Shown: positions 37,803 to 45,514 of the stretch, in pieces
Position numbering within the stretch: position 1 is the first letter of the stretch
How the letters are laid out: the number at the start of each line of letters is the position of its first letter
Source of the DNA: Pseudomonas sp. UBA4617
GTDB taxonomy: Bacteria > Pseudomonadota > Gammaproteobacteria > Pseudomonadales > Pseudomonadaceae
Direction: 5' to 3'
Assembly (NCBI RefSeq): GCF_002386445.1
Contig: NZ_DGIR01000034.1
Coordinates: 103,135 to 167,134 of the forward strand
Length of the DNA: 64,000 bases
Made by a program: the position numbers and the translations under genes
Notes under the pieces: generated by a model
Database searches by the model: none
Told to the model about the DNA's origin: nothing
The model's input: only the letters and a program-made list of their open reading frames with translations

Positions 37803-39365
37803 TTATGCAAACCGAGACATGACTTTCAACAGCAGCACATCCAGTGGCATGTAGAACACGTGCACCAGCACTATCAGGATAGCTACCAGCACCAACGCCG
37901 CCAGCAACAGCCAGTTGCGCCAACGCCTGCGCCGGGCCACGTCGGCCTTGGTGTCGATATACGGCAGCGCCACCAGCACCCGTCGGCCCAGCAGGTTCTC
38001 CAGAGCACCGACGCCGCGAATGCGCTGGTTGAACATTTCCAGCAACATCACCAGCGCCCCAGCGCCCGCCGGAGCCAGCACCAGGCCCAGCGCGGCGATC
38101 TTCTTGCGGTTGGGCTTGACCGGCTTCTCCGGCAGCAACGGTGGCTCCAGCAGGACAAAGCGCTCGGCCTTGTTTTCCTGCTCGAGGCTTTCGGTAATCT
38201 TCGCGCCCATTTCCTTGGCACGGATTTCTTCATACTTCTTGCGCGCGTTGTCATGGTCACGCATCAGCGTGACCAGGCCCCGCTCGACCTGCGGCGCCTC
38301 GAGAATCTCGGCCTCGTAGCCTTCCATCTTCCTGGTCAGTTCGCGTTTCTGCTCGGCCAGTGAAGCGATGCGCACCTGTGCCGCGCTGATCCTGGCCCGC
38401 ACACGGGCAGCGTCGAGGCTGCTGGTGGAAACCGCCGCCGTGGCATTGCCGCTGGCTTCGAGGGCCTGGATCTTGCGCTTGACCGCCACCACATCGGGGT
38501 GAGCTTCCTTGTAGCGGCTCAGCAGCCGGGCATACTCGGCCTTCAGGCTTGGCAGGTCCTGGGCTTCATCGGCAGCGGCCATCCGCGGGCCATCGACGGC
38601 CTTGGTGGCCAGCCCGGCATTGGCCGCAGACAATTCCAGTTCCAGGTAACGCAACTCTTCCTGGGCGGCCTTGTAGTCACGGTCGACCTCGCGGAATTCC
38701 AGTTCCGAGCGCGACAGCATGTTCATGCGCAGGGTCTGGTGCTCGGGCAAGGCATTGGCATGGGCCTGCTTGAAGTCCGCCAGCTGGTTCTCCAGGCTGG
38801 CCAGCTCGGCCCCCAGCTTGTTCGCTTCCTGGGTCAGGAATTCGGTGGTTTCGTTGGCGCGCTCGGTGCGCTGCTTGAGGTTCTCGTTGAGGAACAGCGT
38901 GACCAGTTCGTCGGCGACTTCCTTGGCCACTTCCGGCTGGCGGTGCTCGAACGACACATTGAACGCCACGGTCGCTTCACCGCGCCCGCGTACATAGGTG
39001 GTGAGGCTCTGGACCACGGTGGCACTGCGCATCTGCTCGATCCGGTCGCTTTCGCTGAAGCGGTGGTCGGCAAACAGGTTGTACTTGCCGATGATGCGCA
39101 ACAGGTTCTCGCGGGTCATCACCCGCTGGCGAATCACCTCGATGCGTTCATCGGCAAAACTGGTGTTGTTGGTCGAGACCAGTTCGGGTGAAATCTGCTG
39201 CGACTCCACCAGGATGGTGCCGGTCGCCTGGTAAATGGGTGGCACCATCACGGCAACTGCGACGGTCGCCGCCAGAATGACTACGATGCTGCCCCCCAAT
39301 AGCAGGGCCCGGTCCTTGATTATGGCGATGTAATCTCTGAGGGACAGCTCGTAATCGGACTTCAT
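37803..39365 (-). CDS. Wzz/GumC-type polysaccharide co-polymerase
   Basis: A 520-residue inner-membrane protein that sets chain length and links polymerisation to export. Helix one (about 24-43, LLLGGSIVVILAATVAVAVM) is followed by the Wzz domain, a long coiled-coil periplasmic region (150-380 with repeated Glu/Leu/Ala heptads) and a second helix near 490-512 (LLLAALVLVAILIVLVHVFY). The start ELSLRDYIAIIKDRALL is typical of the Wzz/GumC family. The kinase domain is not fused and sits on the neighbouring gene. Its stop is separated by 10 bases from the kinase gene and it follows the barrel gene by 19 bases. Confidence 0.92.
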   Translation of the reverse strand: MKSDYELSLRDYIAIIKDRALLLGGSIVVILAATVAVAVMVPPIYQATGTILVESQQISPELVSTNNTSFADERIEVIRQRVMTRENLLRIIGKYNLFADHRFSESDRIEQMRSATVVQSLTTYVRGRGEATVAFNVSFEHRQPEVAKEVADELVTLFLNENLKQRTERANETTEFLTQEANKLGAELASLENQLADFKQAHANALPEHQTLRMNMLSRSELEFREVDRDYKAAQEELRYLELELSAANAGLATKAVDGPRMAAADEAQDLPSLKAEYARLLSRYKEAHPDVVAVKRKIQALEASGNATAAVSTSSLDAARVRARISAAQVRIASLAEQKRELTRKMEGYEAEILEAPQVERGLVTLMRDHDNARKKYEEIRAKEMGAKITESLEQENKAERFVLLEPPLLPEKPVKPNRKKIAALGLVLAPAGAGALVMLLEMFNQRIRGVGALENLLGRRVLVALPYIDTKADVARRRRWRNWLLLAALVLVAILIVLVHVFYMPLDVLLLKVMSRFA

Positions 39366-39384
39366 GGGGCCACCTGCCTGAAGT

Positions 39385-40500
39385 TCAGATGTCGGGGTAC
39401 CTGTACGTCAATGTCAAACCCACGATCGTAGCGCTCGCATCGGCTTCGTGATCCTGCTGCCGTTCCTTGTACATCAGCGACAGGCGCAGGTCCCAGTACG
39501 GCGAAAACTCGCGGCTGGCCCACACGCTGTAGGTCTGCAGGGTGTTGGGCGTCTGCCCTTTGCTGTCCTGCCAGGCGGCATCGGCACCTACCCGGGTGCG
39601 CTCACCGAGCGCATAGCTCCATACACCGCGCACCTGGTCCAGTTCCGCGAAGCCGCCTTCGGCGCTGGCTACCGTGCTGCGTTCGGCGGTGAAGCTGGCA
39701 AGCGCACGCACTCCGGTGTACAGCAACGCGACACCACCCTCCCCGCGCCCGCCACCTTCGCTACCAGAGACCTGAGTGGCCCCCACGTGCGCATCGGCGC
39801 TGAAGCTTTCGGACAACTGATACTTCACCCCGACCGCCGGGCTGTAACTGTTCGAGGCCGTCGCCGTCTGGTCCTGTTCGGGCTCGTAACGCCGGACACC
39901 GAAGCGGCTATACACATCAGCCCGCTCGCTCCAGGCGTAGGTCCAGGTGAACACGTTGCCCAGTTCCTCGTAACCCGTCAGCGTACTGATGTCATAACGG
40001 GCACGGTTGTAGGTGGTCTCGTTGCTCAACGTGCTGCGCTCGGTAACGGCCTGGCTCCAGTTGCCGCTCAAGGTATAGAGCTTCTGCGTGCCATCGGTGG
40101 TGACCACGCCGGTATCCAGCACCGTTCCCGACAACGTCGAGCTTTCGTTGTAACGTGCCAGCAGGCCAAAACGCCCGCGTTCGGTCTGGCGTTGCCAGCC
40201 CAGGCTCACATCAGGGTCCTCACGGTTGTCCACCACTGCCGTATCGGACGAGCGCATCACATGCATGCCCAGCCCCAACCGCAGTTCGTCACGATCGAAG
40301 GTGCCGATCAGGGTGTAATCGGGCGCGATGATCGTGCGCGTTATGCCCTTTTCTCCCGACGACAGCAGCAACGGGTTGCTGTCATATTCGACCGAAGTTG
40401 GTACCACTACCGTCGACTGCCAATTTGCCGCCAGCACCGCGTCCGTAAATGGCAATACCAGGATTGCAGTTGCAATGCGAGTTGTTCTAAGAAGAGGCAT
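39385..40500 (-). CDS. Outer-membrane beta-barrel of exopolysaccharide export
   Basis: A 371-residue protein with a signal peptide (about 1-25, ending VLA) followed by alternating hydrophobic/polar strands throughout (for example LRLGLGMHVMRSS, YSPAVGVKYQLSESF, LRLSLMYKERQ). The sequence has no TPR or Wza-like domain and is of the length seen for 18-strand barrels. Adjacent to a short OPX protein without an outer-membrane helix, it would provide the outer-membrane channel, as in the VpsM/VpsN and myxococcal Wzp systems. I start at ATG 40500; the base triplet before it (40503) is TTG. Gap to the OPX gene is 24 bases. Confidence 0.8.
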   Translation of the reverse strand: MPLLRTTRIATAILVLPFTDAVLAANWQSTVVVPTSVEYDSNPLLLSSGEKGITRTIIAPDYTLIGTFDRDELRLGLGMHVMRSSDTAVVDNREDPDVSLGWQRQTERGRFGLLARYNESSTLSGTVLDTGVVTTDGTQKLYTLSGNWSQAVTERSTLSNETTYNRARYDISTLTGYEELGNVFTWTYAWSERADVYSRFGVRRYEPEQDQTATASNSYSPAVGVKYQLSESFSADAHVGATQVSGSEGGGRGEGGVALLYTGVRALASFTAERSTVASAEGGFAELDQVRGVWSYALGERTRVGADAAWQDSKGQTPNTLQTYSVWASREFSPYWDLRLSLMYKERQQDHEADASATIVGLTLTYRYPDI

Positions 40501-40524
40501 CAAATGTTCTTATTAAAGGCGAGA

Positions 40525-41079
40525 TCAAGGAACGACCAGCGTATCGCCAGCCTGAAGTTGGATGTTGGTAGACATATCCCTGCCAGACACCAGGTCTTTA
40601 TATCGCACAGGCAGTATTTTTTGGGAAGTGCCGGTACCGCGCACCACCTTGATTTCGCTTTCATCGGCAAACTTGTCGAGGCCACCCGACATGCTCAGCG
40701 CCTGCAGCACTGCGGTAGGGCCGGCCATTTGTACCGGCCCGGGCTTGATGACTTTGCCTTGTACATAGACCAGGTTGCCGGCGATGCTCTTGACGACAAC
40801 GCTGACGTTCGGGTCGGGGAGGAATTTTTCGAGTTTGGCGGCAACTTGTTTTTCAACCGCCGTCACATCCAGTCCGGCAACTTCGATGCGCCCGGCCAGA
40901 GGGAAAGTGATACTGCCATCGGGCAATACGGTGGCTTCCTGACGCAGGCTGTCTTCCTGCCACACCGAAACCATCACCACATCGCCGGGGCTGAGCAGGT
41001 AGGTACTGTTCGGCTCGGCATTGCCGGCACCAGACCAAACCGCCAACAGGCAAAGCACGGCAAACATTGAACGCAGCAT
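40525..41079 (-). CDS. Short polysaccharide export protein (OPX, Wza/GumB domain)
   Basis: A 184-residue exported protein. Signal peptide 1-21 (ending GNA) has no lipobox cysteine. The mature part holds the Poly_export domain (YLLSPGDVVMVSVWQEDSL, LPDGSITFPLAG) and one SLBB domain (VYVQGKVIKPGPVQM) and ends at DTLVVP, without the C-terminal helix by which Wza crosses the outer membrane. Such short OPX proteins work as a periplasmic ring together with a separate barrel, here the next gene. GAGGGACCCTC precedes the ATG at 41079. Confidence 0.9.
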   Translation of the reverse strand: MLRSMFAVLCLLAVWSGAGNAEPNSTYLLSPGDVVMVSVWQEDSLRQEATVLPDGSITFPLAGRIEVAGLDVTAVEKQVAAKLEKFLPDPNVSVVVKSIAGNLVYVQGKVIKPGPVQMAGPTAVLQALSMSGGLDKFADESEIKVVRGTGTSQKILPVRYKDLVSGRDMSTNIQLQAGDTLVVP

Positions 41080-41305
41080 GAGGGTCCCTCCGGCCCAAAG
41101 GCCCGACGAAGAGCACTGAATGAGAACAGCCCGCCAACTCTCGCTCCGCTTTGCGGCCTACACCCGCCGCGACGGCCTCACCTTCCTTGACGCCCTTACC
41201 TTGACGCTGTGCAGCCTGAGTTGCATTGTTTGCAACCATGGACCTTCAGGGGCTACTGGCAATATAGCAACGGTTGGCAAATTGACAAGGAAGCCCGCGG
41301 CAGGC

Positions 41306-41482
41306 TCAGATTTTCCTTCTATTGGCGACCGCCACAAAACCCACGACAGCAAAGGCAAACAACCAACCTGCGGTTGAAACAGGCATGATACTGTTCTGGT
41401 TGATGTACAAATCCGCAGCGCGCGCCGCGCCACTTAACAACGCCAGCAAAAACATCGCCTTGATTATCAGAGCCGTGCGCAT
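41306..41482 (-). CDS. 58-residue membrane protein with PEP-CTERM-like tail
   Basis: A short gene that is easily missed. The ATG at 41482 has an excellent AAAGGAGG about six bases upstream. Translation gives a signal peptide (MRTALIIKAMFLLALLSGAARA) followed by 14 polar residues (ADLYINQNSIMPVS), then a hydrophobic segment GWLFAFAVVGFVAVA and a basic end NRRKI. That layout, with a small-residue turn, WLF helix and Arg cluster, resembles PEP-CTERM/VPLPA-type sorting tails found with exopolysaccharide loci, but the Pro-Glu-Pro motif is absent and no exosortase is nearby. It lies 226 bases upstream of the OPX gene on the same strand and may lead that operon. Function unknown. Confidence 0.7.
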   Translation of the reverse strand: MRTALIIKAMFLLALLSGAARAADLYINQNSIMPVSTAGWLFAFAVVGFVAVANRRKI

Positions 41483-41502
41483 ACGCCCCTCCTTTAAAGA
41501 GG

Positions 41503-41615
41503 AAATTCAATGAGTTATTGGCGTGGTGTTGCGGGAGTTGTTGGGCTGTTGAATTGAGCTTATGAGCACAAACCCACTGCGTCAATGATCCGACACAATA
41601 ATAAAATTCAATGAG
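41503..41615. promoter_or_regulatory. Promoter region of export block with direct repeats and FleQ-like dyad
   Basis: The 249-base gap between the small protein and the XRE gene has lower GC than its surroundings. AAATTCAATGAG occurs twice (41503-41514 and 41604-41615) and ATGAGCACA twice (41562 and 41611). Between them GTCAATGATCCGAC (41581-41594) keeps the GTC...GAC dyad and 10 of 14 bases of a FleQ box, a site often used to control Pseudomonas polymer genes by c-di-GMP. This is a candidate, not a proven operator. Confidence 0.4.
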
Positions 41616-41731
41616 CACATGGTCGACTCGTCAAAATACCGACAGGCAGATTGTGCGTGAGCGTGTGCCCTAGCTGGCGGCAACGTTTCATCGGTGAGAA
41701 CAGCCGAAGCCTGGACACAAGGCCCCGTCGT

Positions 41732-42274
41732 TCATTCCTCGGTGTGGTGTACAACAACCAGCAATTGCGCCGGCAGTGGCCCCACCGAGCGTAACCGGTG
41801 CGGGGTCTGAGCGTTGAAATGCAGGGCATCGCCTTGCTCCAGCAGGACCCGCTCGTTCATGAAATCCACTTCTACCTGCCCACTATGGACAAACAGGAAC
41901 TCCTCGCCCAGGTGTTCCTTGAATGTGGGGTCGCTGAACTCGAGCGGCGGCTGGATCAGGAACGGCAACAGGCTGCGTTGCCCCACCTGGCTGGTCAGGG
42001 CCGCGTAGCCCGGCCCGGCCCCGTCGCCCACCAGGGCCTGACGCTCGGCATGGCGCACCAGGCTGTAGCGGCCCGGGCCGGCCTGTTCTTCGGCGAACAG
42101 TTCTTCGACATTGACGTTGAGCGCCCGCGCCAGTTTCAGCGCGGCGGCGATAGACGGTGTGTTCAGGCCACGCTCGACCTTGGACAGGTAACTCTTGGTC
42201 ATGGCGGTCTTTTCGGCCAGTGTTTCCAGGGTCATCCCCAGTTTCTTGCGCAGCAGTTTCAATCGAATAGACAT
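41732..42274 (-). CDS. XRE-family regulator with cupin sensor domain
   Basis: A 180-residue two-domain repressor-type protein. The N-terminal helix-turn-helix (about 5-60) contains LGMTLETLAEKTAMTKSYLSK and VERGLNTPSIAAALKLARAL, and the C-terminal cupin barrel (about 105-178) has the GEEFLFVHSGQVEV and GDALHFNAQTPHRL motifs, a small-molecule pocket. Such proteins control the adjacent transport or catabolic operon, here most likely atoE and the CoA transferase. ATG 42274 is chosen because the fold starts there; a longer reading to 42358 is not needed. It follows atoE by 99 bases with a hairpin between. Confidence 0.88.
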   Translation of the reverse strand: MSIRLKLLRKKLGMTLETLAEKTAMTKSYLSKVERGLNTPSIAAALKLARALNVNVEELFAEEQAGPGRYSLVRHAERQALVGDGAGPGYAALTSQVGQRSLLPFLIQPPLEFSDPTFKEHLGEEFLFVHSGQVEVDFMNERVLLEQGDALHFNAQTPHRLRSVGPLPAQLLVVVHHTEE

Positions 42275-42336
42275 GTGACGCGGGTTTCCCAGGCGAAGGC
42301 GGCCTGGCAATGATACGTGTACTGCCGAGGAAATGC

Positions 42337-42357
42337 TGGGGCTGCTACGCAGCCCCA
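42337..42357. terminator. Hairpin between atoE and XRE-cupin gene
   Basis: TGGGGCTGC-TAC-GCAGCCCCA is a perfect nine-pair stem with a three-base loop, sixteen bases behind the atoE stop codon. It is a sequence variant of the same hairpin family seen at 9139 and inside the REP pairs, and would terminate or attenuate the transcript before the regulator gene. Confidence 0.7.
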
Positions 42358-42373
42358 CACCTGCTGTCGAACT

Positions 42374-43792
42374 TCATGGCATGACCGGCGGCACATATTG
42401 CAGTGTGGTACCCAGCGCCCACAGCAGCACCAGCACCAGCGGCACATGCACCAGCAACTGCACGAACGAGAAGCCGATCAGGTCACGTGCCTTGAGCCCC
42501 AGCACACCCAGCAGGGGCAGCATGTAGAACGGGTTGATCAGGTTCGGCAACGCCTCGGCGGCGTTGTAGATCTGCACCGCCCAGCCGAGGTGGTACTGCA
42601 GGTCGTTGGCCACCAGCATCACGTAGGGTGCCTCGATGATCCACTTGCCGCCCCCGGAGGGGATGAAGAAGCCCAGCACTGCCGAATACACCCCCATCAG
42701 CACGGCGTAGGTGTCATGCGTGGCAACCTGGGTGAAGAACACGGAAATGTGGTGGGCCAGGGTCTGTTCATCGACGCCCTTTACCTGGGTGAGGATGGCC
42801 GCGATCGAGCCATACAGCGGGAACTGGATCAACACCCCGGTGGTAGTCGGGACCGCACGGGCCACTGCATCGAGGAAGCTGCGCGGGCGCCAGTGCAGCA
42901 AGGCACCGAGCATGATGAACAACAGGTTGTAGGTATTCAGCCCGGAGATGGCGGTAATTGCCGGTTTGCTGGCGAACTCCTGGTACAGCCAGCCGGCAGC
43001 CAGCGCCACCAGCAGCAGGATCAGGATCGGGCTGTGCTCCAGCCACTCGCCCGGACGGGTGCGCTGCGGCGCCGGTGGCGCGCTGAAGCTGGGGTCGACC
43101 CCGCAGTCCTGGGCGCTGCGCGCGCTGTTCGGCCCTGGCGCGGTGGCGTAGGCGATGACCAGCGAGACCACCACCAGCGCGGCCAGCATCACCCCGGACT
43201 GCCAGAGAAAGATGGTTTCGGTGAACGGGATCACCCCGGTAATCGACAGGATCGAGGGTGGCAGGCTGGCCGGGTTGGCCTGCAGTTGCGCAGCCGAAGA
43301 CGACAGGCCCAGTGCCCAGACGGCGCCCAGCCCCAGGTAGGCGGCGGCGCCGGCAGCGCGGTAGTCCATCTGCAGTTCGGTACGCCGCGCCAGAGCGCGC
43401 ACCAGCAGGCCGCCGAACACCAGCGACAGGCCCCAGTTGAGCAGCGAGGCCAGCATCGAGATCAGCGCCACCCAGCACACCGCAGAGCGGCCATTGCCGG
43501 GAATGCGCGCCAGGCGGTCGATCAGCCGTGCGGCGGGCGGCGAACTGGCCACCACGTAGCCGCCGATGACCACGAAGGCCATTTGCATGGTGAACGGGAT
43601 CAGGCTCCAGAAGCCATCGCCAAAGGCCTTGGCGGTATCGGTCGGTTTGGCGCCCATGGCCAGCGCGCCGATGCACACCAGCAGCACTGCCAGAGCAGCA
43701 AACACCCAGGAGTCAGGGAACCAGCGTTCGGCCCAGTTGGAGCAGCGCAAGGCAAAGCGGGCGGAGCGACTGTCTTGGATTTCAGCGGCCAC
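42374..43792 (-). CDS. atoE: Short-chain fatty acid transporter
   Basis: A 472-residue integral membrane permease of the AtoE family that imports acetoacetate and other short-chain fatty acids. About 12 helices are visible; GVYSAVLGFFIPSGGGKWIIEAPYV and VPTTTGVLIQFPLYGSIAAI are highly conserved family stretches, and the N-terminus holds FPDSWVFAALAVLLV. The start is GTG at 43792 with AGAGGA upstream. It is in the same direction as the CoA-transferase genes, so uptake and CoA activation are coupled, though a REP pair (43842) separates it from ctfB. Confidence 0.93.
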   Translation of the reverse strand: MAAEIQDSRSARFALRCSNWAERWFPDSWVFAALAVLLVCIGALAMGAKPTDTAKAFGDGFWSLIPFTMQMAFVVIGGYVVASSPPAARLIDRLARIPGNGRSAVCWVALISMLASLLNWGLSLVFGGLLVRALARRTELQMDYRAAGAAAYLGLGAVWALGLSSSAAQLQANPASLPPSILSITGVIPFTETIFLWQSGVMLAALVVVSLVIAYATAPGPNSARSAQDCGVDPSFSAPPAPQRTRPGEWLEHSPILILLLVALAAGWLYQEFASKPAITAISGLNTYNLLFIMLGALLHWRPRSFLDAVARAVPTTTGVLIQFPLYGSIAAILTQVKGVDEQTLAHHISVFFTQVATHDTYAVLMGVYSAVLGFFIPSGGGKWIIEAPYVMLVANDLQYHLGWAVQIYNAAEALPNLINPFYMLPLLGVLGLKARDLIGFSFVQLLVHVPLVLVLLWALGTTLQYVPPVMP

Positions 43793-43841
43793 GGTTCAAT
43801 TCCTCTTGTTGGTATTATCGGAAACATCAGCAAACGCAAAA

Positions 43842-43966
43842 CCCCTGTAGCAACGGCCTTGTGTCGCCAGAGGGCCGCGAAGCGGCCCCCTCGATCTCGG
43901 CGTCGATGCCAAAATCGCGGGGCTGCGTCGCAGCCCTCTGGCGGCACAAGGCCGCTGTTACAGGGG
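43842..43966. repeat. REP pair in inverted orientation (REPIN-like)
   Basis: 34-base arms at 43842-43875 and 43933-43966 are inverted copies with three mismatches (CCCTGTAGCAACGGCCTTGTG... and its complement), and each arm encloses a hairpin (GGGCCGC-GAA-GCGGCCC and GGGCTGC-GTC-GCAGCCC). The two hairpins differ by compensatory C/T and G/A pairs, so the stems are conserved while the sequence drifts. The pair splits ctfB from atoE and is closely related to the one at 16881. Confidence 0.85.
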
Positions 43967-43983
43967 CAATGTGCGGCGAATGC

Positions 43984-44640
43984 CTAGAAGGTCATTTCCT
44001 TCACGTCATCCGGTACGATCAGCTTGCCTGCGGTCTTCTCGATGATTTCTTCAACGCTCACCCCCGGCGCGGTTTCGCGCAGGATGAAGGCGCCGTCTTC
44101 GATTTCCAGGTAGGCCAGGTCGGTCAGCACCTTGCGGATGCAGCCGGCACCGGTCAGCGGCAAGCTGCACTGCGGCAGCAGCTTGGACTCGCCGTCCTTG
44201 GAGGCGTGGGTCATGGTGACGATGATGTTCTCGGCACCGGCTACCAGGTCCATGGCGCCGCCCATGCCCTTCACCAGCTTGCCCGGAATCATCCACGAGG
44301 CGATGTTGCCGTGCACGTCCACCTCGAAGGCACCGAGCACGGTCAGGTCGACGTGGCCGCCACGGATCATGGCGAAGGATTGCGCCGAGTCGAAGATCGA
44401 GGCGCCACGACGGGCGGTGACGGTCTGCTTGCCGGCGTTGATCATGTCGGCATCCAGGGTGCTTTCAGTCGGAAACTCGCCCATGCCGAGCAGGCCGTTT
44501 TCCGATTGCAGCATGACATCCATGTCGGCGGGCACATAGTTGGCCACCAAGGTCGGAATGCCGATACCAAGGTTGACGTAGTAGCCGTCTTTCAATTCAC
44601 GGGCGACGCGTTGCGCCATCTGTTCGCGGGTCAGTGCCAT
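43984..44640 (-). CDS. CoA-transferase subunit B (acetoacetate/3-oxoacid)
   Basis: A 218-residue beta subunit of a family I CoA transferase. The catalytic glutamate lies in QSENGLLGMGEFP, and GIGIPTLVANYVP near the N-terminus is conserved in AtoA/ScoB proteins; MVAGAENIIVTMTHA-like segments follow. With subunit A at 44676 it would transfer CoA from succinyl- or acetyl-CoA to acetoacetate. A perfect Crc/Hfq CA motif (AACAACAA) lies in its leader, about 14-21 bases before the ATG, so translation is probably repressed when preferred carbon is present. Confidence 0.92.
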   Translation of the reverse strand: MALTREQMAQRVARELKDGYYVNLGIGIPTLVANYVPADMDVMLQSENGLLGMGEFPTESTLDADMINAGKQTVTARRGASIFDSAQSFAMIRGGHVDLTVLGAFEVDVHGNIASWMIPGKLVKGMGGAMDLVAGAENIIVTMTHASKDGESKLLPQCSLPLTGAGCIRKVLTDLAYLEIEDGAFILRETAPGVSVEEIIEKTAGKLIVPDDVKEMTF

Positions 44641-44653
44641 GGTCAGGGTCTCT

Positions 44654-44661
44654 TTGTTGTT
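44654..44661 (-). promoter_or_regulatory. Crc/Hfq CA motif in ctfB leader
   Basis: On the minus strand the sequence reads AACAACAA, a perfect AANAAYAA, directly before the AAAGAG ribosome site. This is the usual position for Hfq-Crc repression of Pseudomonas catabolic genes. Confidence 0.6.
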
Positions 44662-44675
44662 CTGCTGGACGGCGC

Positions 44676-45374
44676 TCAGGCCTTGACGGTGCGCTTTTCG
44701 ATACGCTTCTCGAAGGTGCCGACGATGACGCGGTCGACGTAGATGCCCGGGGTATGGATTTCGCTGGGCAGCAGCACGCCGGGTTCGACGATCTCTTCCA
44801 CTTCGACCACGGTGATCTTGCCGGCGGTGGCTGCCAGCGGGTTGAAGTTTTGCGCGGTGTTGCGGTACACCACGTTGCCATAGTGGTCGGCCTTCCAGCC
44901 CTTGACGATGGCGAAGTCACCGGTGATGGATTGTTCGAGGATGTACTTGCGGCCGTTGAACTCGCGCACTTCCTTGCCTTCGGCTACCGGGGTGCCGTAG
45001 CCGGTGGCCGTGTAGAAGGCCGGGATGCCGGCACCGCCAGCACGCATCTTCTCGGCGAGGGTGCCTTGCGGGGTCAGTTCCACTTCCAGCTCGCCGCTGA
45101 GCAGCTGGCGTTCGAATTCGGCGTTCTCGCCTACGTACGAGGCAATCATCTTGCGAATCTGCCGGTCTTCCAGCAGCACGCCAAGGCCGAAACCATCGAC
45201 GCCGCAGTTGTTGGAGACCACGGTCAGGCCCTTGACGCCACGCCGCTTGATTTCGCTGATGAGGTTTTCCGGGATGCCGCACAGGCCAAAACCGCCTGCC
45301 AGTACCGTCATGTTGTCGGTCAGGCCTTCGAGGGCCTGCTCATAGGTTGCAACGCGCTTGTCCAGTCCGGCCAT
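44676..45374 (-). CDS. CoA-transferase subunit A (acetoacetate/3-oxoacid)
   Basis: A 232-residue alpha subunit. The glycine-rich [13 protein letters not shown] near residue 25 and [16 protein letters not shown] are the family signatures (AtoD/ScoA). It forms the heterotetramer with the B subunit at 43984, encoded 35 bases downstream, making one transcription unit. The product activates acetoacetate or related acids and thus matches the AtoE permease. ATG 45374 was chosen since the protein start [17 protein letters not shown] matches the family; a longer reading to 45500 overlaps the divergent LysR promoter. Confidence 0.92.
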   Translation of the reverse strand: MAGLDKRVATYEQALEGLTDNMTVLAGGFGLCGIPENLISEIKRRGVKGLTVVSNNCGVDGFGLGVLLEDRQIRKMIASYVGENAEFERQLLSGELEVELTPQGTLAEKMRAGGAGIPAFYTATGYGTPVAEGKEVREFNGRKYILEQSITGDFAIVKGWKADHYGNVVYRNTAQNFNPLAATAGKITVVEVEEIVEPGVLLPSEIHTPGIYVDRVIVGTFEKRIEKRTVKA

Positions 45375-45458
45375 GCTGATCCGCCTTTTGTAGTTGTTGA
45401 ACCGACGAGGCTGTCGGTGAGCGTGTGACGACATCTTCACCGCAAGCGACTGATTTGT

Positions 45459-45496
45459 TAATTTTGTTTTCATCATCGATTGATAATTTTTGCAAA
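45459..45496. promoter_or_regulatory. Divergent promoter between ctfA and LysR gene
   Basis: An AT-rich pocket (TTTTCATCATCGATTGATAATTTTTG) with overlapping ATCATCGAT and ATCAATCGAT-type symmetry lies in the 140-base gap between the two divergent starts, the expected place for a LysR site and both promoters. No clear consensus owner can be named. Confidence 0.35.
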
Positions 45497-45514
45497 ACAA
45501 CCAGCAGGCCAGTC

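Noticed and set aside
39448..41070. 540-codon frame spanning two export genes on the other strand
   Set aside because: It runs across two well-supported genes and shows no coherent fold.
43842..43966. Inverted arms as the ends of an insertion sequence
   Set aside because: Only 125 bases, no transposase and no target duplication; hairpins and relatives identify a REP pair.
42317..43987. 556-codon Gln/His-rich frame antisense to atoE
   Set aside because: The Gln/His richness is the complement of leucine and valine codons of a membrane protein, a known artefact.
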